This document shows, one piece after another, positions 41,513 to 44,903 of a DNA stretch of 44,903 nt. The notes under the pieces are model-generated. The model had not been told where the DNA came from. It saw only the letters and a program-made list of their open reading frames with translations, and did not search any database. Within the stretch, counting starts at the first letter, position 1, and every line of letters starts with the position of its first letter. Position numbers and translations under genes: made by a program. The stretch comes from Achromobacter sp. ASV32 (GTDB lineage: Bacteria; Pseudomonadota; Gammaproteobacteria; Burkholderiales; Burkholderiaceae_B), in NCBI RefSeq assembly GCF_016428805.1, contig NZ_JAELTJ010000036.1, positions 1 through 44,903 on the forward strand, in the 5' to 3' direction.

Positions 41513-41538
41513 ATACTGACAGTATTCGATAGCGCTAT
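41513..41538. promoter_or_regulatory. Adjacent palindromes in the ADH-LysR gap
   Basis: ATACTG-A-CAGTAT (41513-41525) and ATAGCGCTAT (41529-41538) are perfect palindromes in the 121-bp divergent gap. They end 18 bp before the LysR start and are good candidates for its binding sites. Confidence 0.55.
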
Positions 41539-41556
41539 AACTTTTATTCAAGTCAA

Positions 41557-42486
41557 ATGGTCCCTTCGCTGAACTCCGTCATGTCCCGGCTGCATGCCAA
41601 GCAGCTACGCCTGCTGGTGGCGCTGGAAGAACACGGCTCCCTGCTGGGCGCGGCCGAAAAGGTCGGCCTGACCCAACCCGGCGCCAGCAAGGCGCTGAAG
41701 GAACTGGAGACCACCTTCGGGGCCGAACTGTTCACGCGCACCAACCGCGGGCTGATGCCGACCGCGGCCGGGCGCAGCGCCGCGCGGTGCGCCCGCCTCA
41801 TCCAGAGCGACCTGGAACACCTGCGCTTTGAGCTGAACGCCATTGCCCGGGGCGTCGGCGGGCGCCTGCTGGTGGGCAGCATCATGGGCGCCGTGCCCAT
41901 CCTGATGGACGCGGTATCGGCGCTGCTGGCCGCGCTGCCGGACATGTCGGTGGAAGTGGTCGAAGACACCAGCGAAACGCTGTTGGCCATGATCGATAGC
42001 GGGCGCCTGGATGCCGCCCTGTGCCGCACCACCGTCAGCGGCACGCCCCAGCTGTACCAATCGCTGCACGTCAAGGAGGAATCGTTGGCGGTGATCGCCA
42101 ACGTGGCGCACCCGTTGCTGGGCGCCGCGCCGCTGTCGTTGGCCGATCTGGCGGACAGCCGCTGGGTGGTCTATCGGGCCAACATGCCCATGCGGCGCCT
42201 GCTCGAACGCGAGTTCCATGAAGCGGGCCTGGCGTTTCCGCTACACCTGGTCGAAACCACGTCGGTGCTGGCCACGCTTTCGCTTTTGCACCGCAACGCG
42301 ACATTCGTGGCGCTGGTGTCGGTGGACGTAGCGAACTATTGCGCCAGCCATGGCATGGTCGGCATCCTGCCGCTGGCCCTGCGTTCGCGCAGCGAACCCT
42401 ATGAACTGGTGTTTCGCAAAGGCGCGCCCCGCACGCCCGCCATGGACGCGCTCGCGCGCGAGCTGAACGCCAGCGACGGCGCGTAG
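41557..42486 (+). CDS. LysR-family regulator of the ADH/MFS/ALDH operon
   Basis: This 309-residue protein has a winged HTH at about 12-70 (ALEEHGSLLGAAEKVGLTQPGASKALKELE) and a substrate-binding domain at about 100-300 (GGRLLVGSIMGAVPILMDAVSALLAALPDMSVEVVEDTSETLLAMIDSGRLDAALCR). This is the GbpR/CbbR-like pattern with galactose-binding-regulator features. Two starts are possible, 41557 and 41581 (MSRLHAKQLRLL). Neither has a clear ribosome site; I keep the longer one, so the true N-terminus may be 8 residues shorter. Its divergence from the ADH gene makes it the likely local regulator. Confidence 0.9.
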   Translation: MVPSLNSVMSRLHAKQLRLLVALEEHGSLLGAAEKVGLTQPGASKALKELETTFGAELFTRTNRGLMPTAAGRSAARCARLIQSDLEHLRFELNAIARGVGGRLLVGSIMGAVPILMDAVSALLAALPDMSVEVVEDTSETLLAMIDSGRLDAALCRTTVSGTPQLYQSLHVKEESLAVIANVAHPLLGAAPLSLADLADSRWVVYRANMPMRRLLEREFHEAGLAFPLHLVETTSVLATLSLLHRNATFVALVSVDVANYCASHGMVGILPLALRSRSEPYELVFRKGAPRTPAMDALARELNASDGA

Positions 42487-42541
42487 CTCTGCAAGGCGCA
42501 TGGGCCGTCAAGGCAGACGCCGCGGACGCCCCGGCGCCACA

Positions 42542-43015
42542 TCATTCGTCCGCCAGCCCCATCGGCACGGTCAAACCGTACTTCACGCGGTTCATCACCA
42601 CGAGCGTGGAAAATCGCTTCACGTTGGGGTCGCCCCAGAAGTGACGCTGCGCGAAGACGTCGTATTCCGCCATGTCGCGCACGGTGAGGGTGACCACGAA
42701 ATCGACCTCGCCCGTCACCGCCAGGCATTGCATGATCTCGGGCGCGTTCTGCATGGCCCGCTTGAAGTGGTCCAGCTTGTCGGCGCGCTCGCTTTCCAGC
42801 GACACCAGCACCATCATCATGATGCCGCGGCCCACCGCCGCCGGGTCCACGACCGACACGTCGTTCAGGACCACCCCGGATTCACGCAGCCGCTTCATGC
42901 GGCGCAGGCACGACACGGGCGACAGATTCACGCGCTCGGCCACTTCCTGGCTGGTACGTTGGTTGTCTTGCTGCAGGCTCTGCAGGATCTGAAGGTCGAA
43001 ATCGTCTAGTTCCAT
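42542..43015 (-). CDS. Lrp/AsnC-family regulator
   Basis: This 157-residue protein has an N-terminal HTH (1-60; LDDFDLQILQSLQQDNQRTSQEVAERVNLSPVSCLRRMKRL) and the AsnC/RAM ligand domain (about 65-150; VLVSLESERADKLDHFKRAMQNAPEIMQCLAVTGEVDFVVTLTVRDMAEYD). Such proteins sense amino acids and form octamers. It is divergent from a LysE-family exporter, a common pairing in which the regulator turns on export when its amino acid accumulates. Full length for the family. Confidence 0.93.
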   Translation of the reverse strand: MELDDFDLQILQSLQQDNQRTSQEVAERVNLSPVSCLRRMKRLRESGVVLNDVSVVDPAAVGRGIMMMVLVSLESERADKLDHFKRAMQNAPEIMQCLAVTGEVDFVVTLTVRDMAEYDVFAQRHFWGDPNVKRFSTLVVMNRVKYGLTVPMGLADE

Positions 43016-43105
43016 GGAGGTCTCGGACTGCGGCGGTCCAGGCGGCGCGGGCCTGTCCAGGGATTCTAATCGGGCGCGCCGCGCAATCCGCCACGATTTC
43101 GACGG

Positions 43106-43118
43106 GAAACTTCATTTC
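43106..43118. promoter_or_regulatory. Possible Lrp-type site in the Lrp-LysE gap
   Basis: GAAA-cttca-TTTC is a short dyad in an AT-richer stretch, and a second AT-rich segment (CAGGAAATAATCAG, 43132-43145) lies nearby. Resemblance to Lrp sites is loose. Confidence 0.35.
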
Positions 43119-43207
43119 GGACCCGCCCGGTGCAGGAAATAATCAGCCGGCTTGCTTACACTGGGAACCCTCTGGCCGCCCTCGCGGTCAGGCGCAGCCC
43201 GACTCCC

Positions 43208-43852
43208 ATGCCGTCACTCCAGCTTTTCCTGCTTTTCCTGGCCGCCGACGCGGCCCTCAAACTCACTCCCGGACCGGACATGGCGCTGACGCTGTCGCGA
43301 GGCATGACGCAGGGATTCCGCCCGGCGTTCCATAGCGTGCTGGGCAACGTGGCGGCGGGGTTCATCCAGGTGCCCGCCGTGGTGCTGGGGCTGGCGTCGG
43401 TGCTGCAGGCGTTTCCGACGCTGTTCCTGGCCATCAAGGCGGCCGGCGGGCTGTACCTGGGGTATCTGGGCATCAAGGCCATGCTGCGCTGCGCCCGCGA
43501 CGCCGATGTTTCCCTGGCCGCGCGCCCCGGCGATGCCCGCGACGCATTCTGGCAGGGCTTCATGACCAATCTGCTGAACCCGAAGGTGCTGCTGTTCATG
43601 ATCGCCTTCCTGCCCCAGTTCACCACGCCCGACAACGGCCCGGTCTGGATCCAGATGCTGGTGCTGGGCGTCACCATGAAGGCGCTGAGCCTGCCCTACG
43701 GCAGCTGCTTCGCCTACGGCGCGTCCCGCATCCGCGGCTGGGTCGGGCGCAACCCCTGGTTCCTGCGCATGCAGCAAGGGCTGCTCGGCGCGATCATGCT
43801 TGCCCTGGCGCTGTACGTGCTCTACTCCACTGCCTTGACCCTGAACCCCTGA
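43208..43852 (+). CDS. LysE/RhtB-family amino acid exporter
   Basis: This 214-residue, six-helix exporter has the signature LKLTPGPDMALTLSRGMTQGFRPAFHSVLGNVAAG at the first loop and FMTNLLNPKVLLFMIAFLPQF in the middle, with LFLAIKAAGGLYLGYLGIKAM between. The ATG at 43208 (MPSLQLFLLFLAADAAL) starts the first helix. It faces the Lrp-type regulator, which probably controls it. An EamA exporter gene follows after 19 bp, so the two exporters may be one transcript. The exported amino acid is unknown. Confidence 0.9.
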   Translation: MPSLQLFLLFLAADAALKLTPGPDMALTLSRGMTQGFRPAFHSVLGNVAAGFIQVPAVVLGLASVLQAFPTLFLAIKAAGGLYLGYLGIKAMLRCARDADVSLAARPGDARDAFWQGFMTNLLNPKVLLFMIAFLPQFTTPDNGPVWIQMLVLGVTMKALSLPYGSCFAYGASRIRGWVGRNPWFLRMQQGLLGAIMLALALYVLYSTALTLNP

Positions 43853-43871
43853 CCTTTGCTGATGTAGCACC

Positions 43872-44771
43872 ATGACTGCCGCCACGATCAACACCGGACG
43901 CGATGCGCCCGCCTCCCCCCTGATGCCGACCCTGTCGCTGATCGCCGCCATGGCCTCGCTGTGCGTGGGCACGTCGTTTGCCAAGTCGCTGTTTCCCGAA
44001 GTGGGCGCACAGGGCACCACGGCCTATCGCATCGTCATCGGCGCGATCATCCTGGTGGCCTTCTGGCGCCCCTGGCGCTTTCCGCTGACCCGCGTCAACG
44101 CCGCCAAGATCGCGCTGTACGGCGTGACGCTGGCCTGCATGAACCTGCTGTTCTACATGGCGCTGCGCACCCTGCCGCTGGGCGTGGCCATCGCCATCGA
44201 ATTCACCGGACCGCTGACGCTGGCGGTGGTGCTGTCGCGGCGCGCGATCGACTTCGTCTGGATCGCCTGTGCGCTGGCCGGACTGGTGCTGCTGATTCCC
44301 ACCGGCCAATCGATGCACGACCTGGACCCTGTCGGCATCGCATTCGCGCTGGGCGCCGCCGTGTGCTGGGCGCTGTACATCATCTTCGGCAAGATCGCGG
44401 GCAATGTGCACGGCGGCCAGGCGACGTCGCTGGGGCTGGTGGCGGCGACCATGGTGGCGCTGCCCGTGGGCGCGGCCCACGCCGGCATGGCGCTGCTGGA
44501 CCCCAAGCTGATCCTGGCCGGCATCGGCGTCGGCATTCTGTCCAGCGCGCTGCCCTATTCATTGGAAATGGTGGCGCTGCGCCGCCTGCCGCAAAAGACC
44601 TTCGGCGTGCTCCTCAGCATGGAACCCGCGATGGGCGCCCTGGCCGGCGTGCTCGTGCTGAACGAGCACCTGTCCAGCACCCAATGGCTGGCGATCTGCG
44701 GCATCATCATCGCGTCCGCCGGCTGCGCCGCCACCGCCCGGCGGCAGAACCGCGCGGCCGCGGCAGGATAA
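43872..44771 (+). CDS. EamA-family transporter (RhtA-like)
   Basis: This 299-residue protein has ten predicted transmembrane helices in two EamA repeats. Marks include LPLGVAIAIEFTGPLTLAVVLSRR, WALYIIFGKIAG at the start of the second repeat, and SALPYSLEMVALRRLPQKTFGVLLSMEPAMGALAGVLVLNE, which is very close to the RhtA threonine/homoserine exporter pattern. A short hydrophilic N-terminus (about 18 residues) precedes helix 1. It probably exports a threonine-like amino acid alongside the LysE protein. Confidence 0.9.
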   Translation: MTAATINTGRDAPASPLMPTLSLIAAMASLCVGTSFAKSLFPEVGAQGTTAYRIVIGAIILVAFWRPWRFPLTRVNAAKIALYGVTLACMNLLFYMALRTLPLGVAIAIEFTGPLTLAVVLSRRAIDFVWIACALAGLVLLIPTGQSMHDLDPVGIAFALGAAVCWALYIIFGKIAGNVHGGQATSLGLVAATMVALPVGAAHAGMALLDPKLILAGIGVGILSSALPYSLEMVALRRLPQKTFGVLLSMEPAMGALAGVLVLNEHLSSTQWLAICGIIIASAGCAATARRQNRAAAAG

Positions 44772-44784
44772 CGGCCGGGTCAGG

Positions 44785-44808
44785 GCCGGGCCGCCACGCG
44801 GCCCCGGC
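44785..44808. terminator. GC hairpin after the EamA gene
   Basis: GCCGGGCCGC, loop CAC, GCGGCCCCGGC (one bulged base). No T tract. It lies between convergent genes and is probably a terminator or 3'-end stabiliser. Confidence 0.5.
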
Positions 44809-44823
44809 CTGCCCGCCGCGCCA

Positions 44824-44903
44824 TCAATCCACCGAAATATTCTTCTGCCGGATGACGGCGCCCCAACTGGTGTATTCCCGGTGCGCGTAGTCGAAGAACG
44901 CCT
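44824..44903 (-). CDS. C-terminal end of a probable Bug/TctC receptor (cut by window edge)
   Basis: Only the last 25 residues are visible, AFFDYAHREYTSWGAVIRQKN followed by ISVD and a TGA at 44824-44826. The spacing of Tyr/Trp and the ending W-G-x-V-I-R-x-x-x-I match the C-terminus of Bug/TctC solute receptors such as the complete one at 24851. The rest lies beyond the window, so the call rests on this short match. Confidence 0.55.
   Translation of the reverse strand, partial: AFFDYAHREYTSWGAVIRQKNISVD

Noticed and set aside
1..44903. Integrated mobile element or genomic island
   Set aside because: No integrase, transposase, phage gene or att-like duplication is seen. The tRNA-Phe gene at 36515 is intact, with no repeated 3' end noticed downstream.

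Overview
The window is GC-rich, densely coded DNA of an Alcaligenaceae-type betaproteobacterium, most likely Achromobacter or a close Bordetella relative. This is inferred from the protein sequences, from the hemA-prfA-prmC-grxD-ubiX order, from the cysI-DUF934 pair, from a DUF2970 gene, and from the Bug/TctC-type binding proteins. It looks like ordinary chromosome. I see no integrase, transposase, phage gene, plasmid gene or CRISPR array.

Layout. 1-4435: an IclR regulator (cut by the window edge) divergent from a beta-ketoadipate operon (pcaI, pcaJ, catC, a YciI-like gene, pcaD, a cyclase-family gene), with two near-identical operator dyads between them. 4551-7301: a PsiF-repeat protein, an FxLYD protein, a beta-carbonic anhydrase and 0.6 kb of intergenic repeats and hairpins. 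7302-17573: a GntR regulator divergent from a ten-gene unit holding a complete branched-chain-type ABC importer, three SDR dehydrogenases, a KstD-like flavoprotein and a GST. 17801-21294: an orphan hypothetical gene, a DUF3100 membrane protein divergent from a LysR regulator, and a DUF2970 gene. 21334-23901: a tandem intergenic repeat, then cysI and a DUF934 partner. 23954-28959: an IclR regulator divergent from a Bug receptor, an acyl-CoA ligase, a citrate-synthase-fold lyase and an SDR. 29046-31646: mtnD and metQ, divergent from a DUF6817-like gene. 31774-36590: the housekeeping series hemA, prfA, prmC, grxD and ubiX, then tRNA-Phe. 36650-42486: a LysE exporter, then ALDH, an MFS carrier and an Fe-ADH, divergent from their LysR regulator. 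42542-44903: an Lrp regulator divergent from LysE and EamA exporters, then the tail of another Bug receptor.

How it works together. Much of the window consists of self-contained catabolic modules. Each has a regulator divergent from its target genes, with a palindromic operator candidate in the shared gap (IclR-pca, GntR-ABC/SDR, IclR-Bug/ligase/lyase, LysR-ADH/MFS/ALDH, Lrp-LysE). The modules run from uptake to dehydrogenation or CoA activation and, for aromatics, to 3-oxoadipyl-CoA. The least explained are the ABC/SDR/KstD-like unit, whose substrate is unknown, and the Bug/ligase/lyase/SDR unit, whose lyase appears to lack the usual catalytic Asp. No clearly new defence or mobile system is visible.
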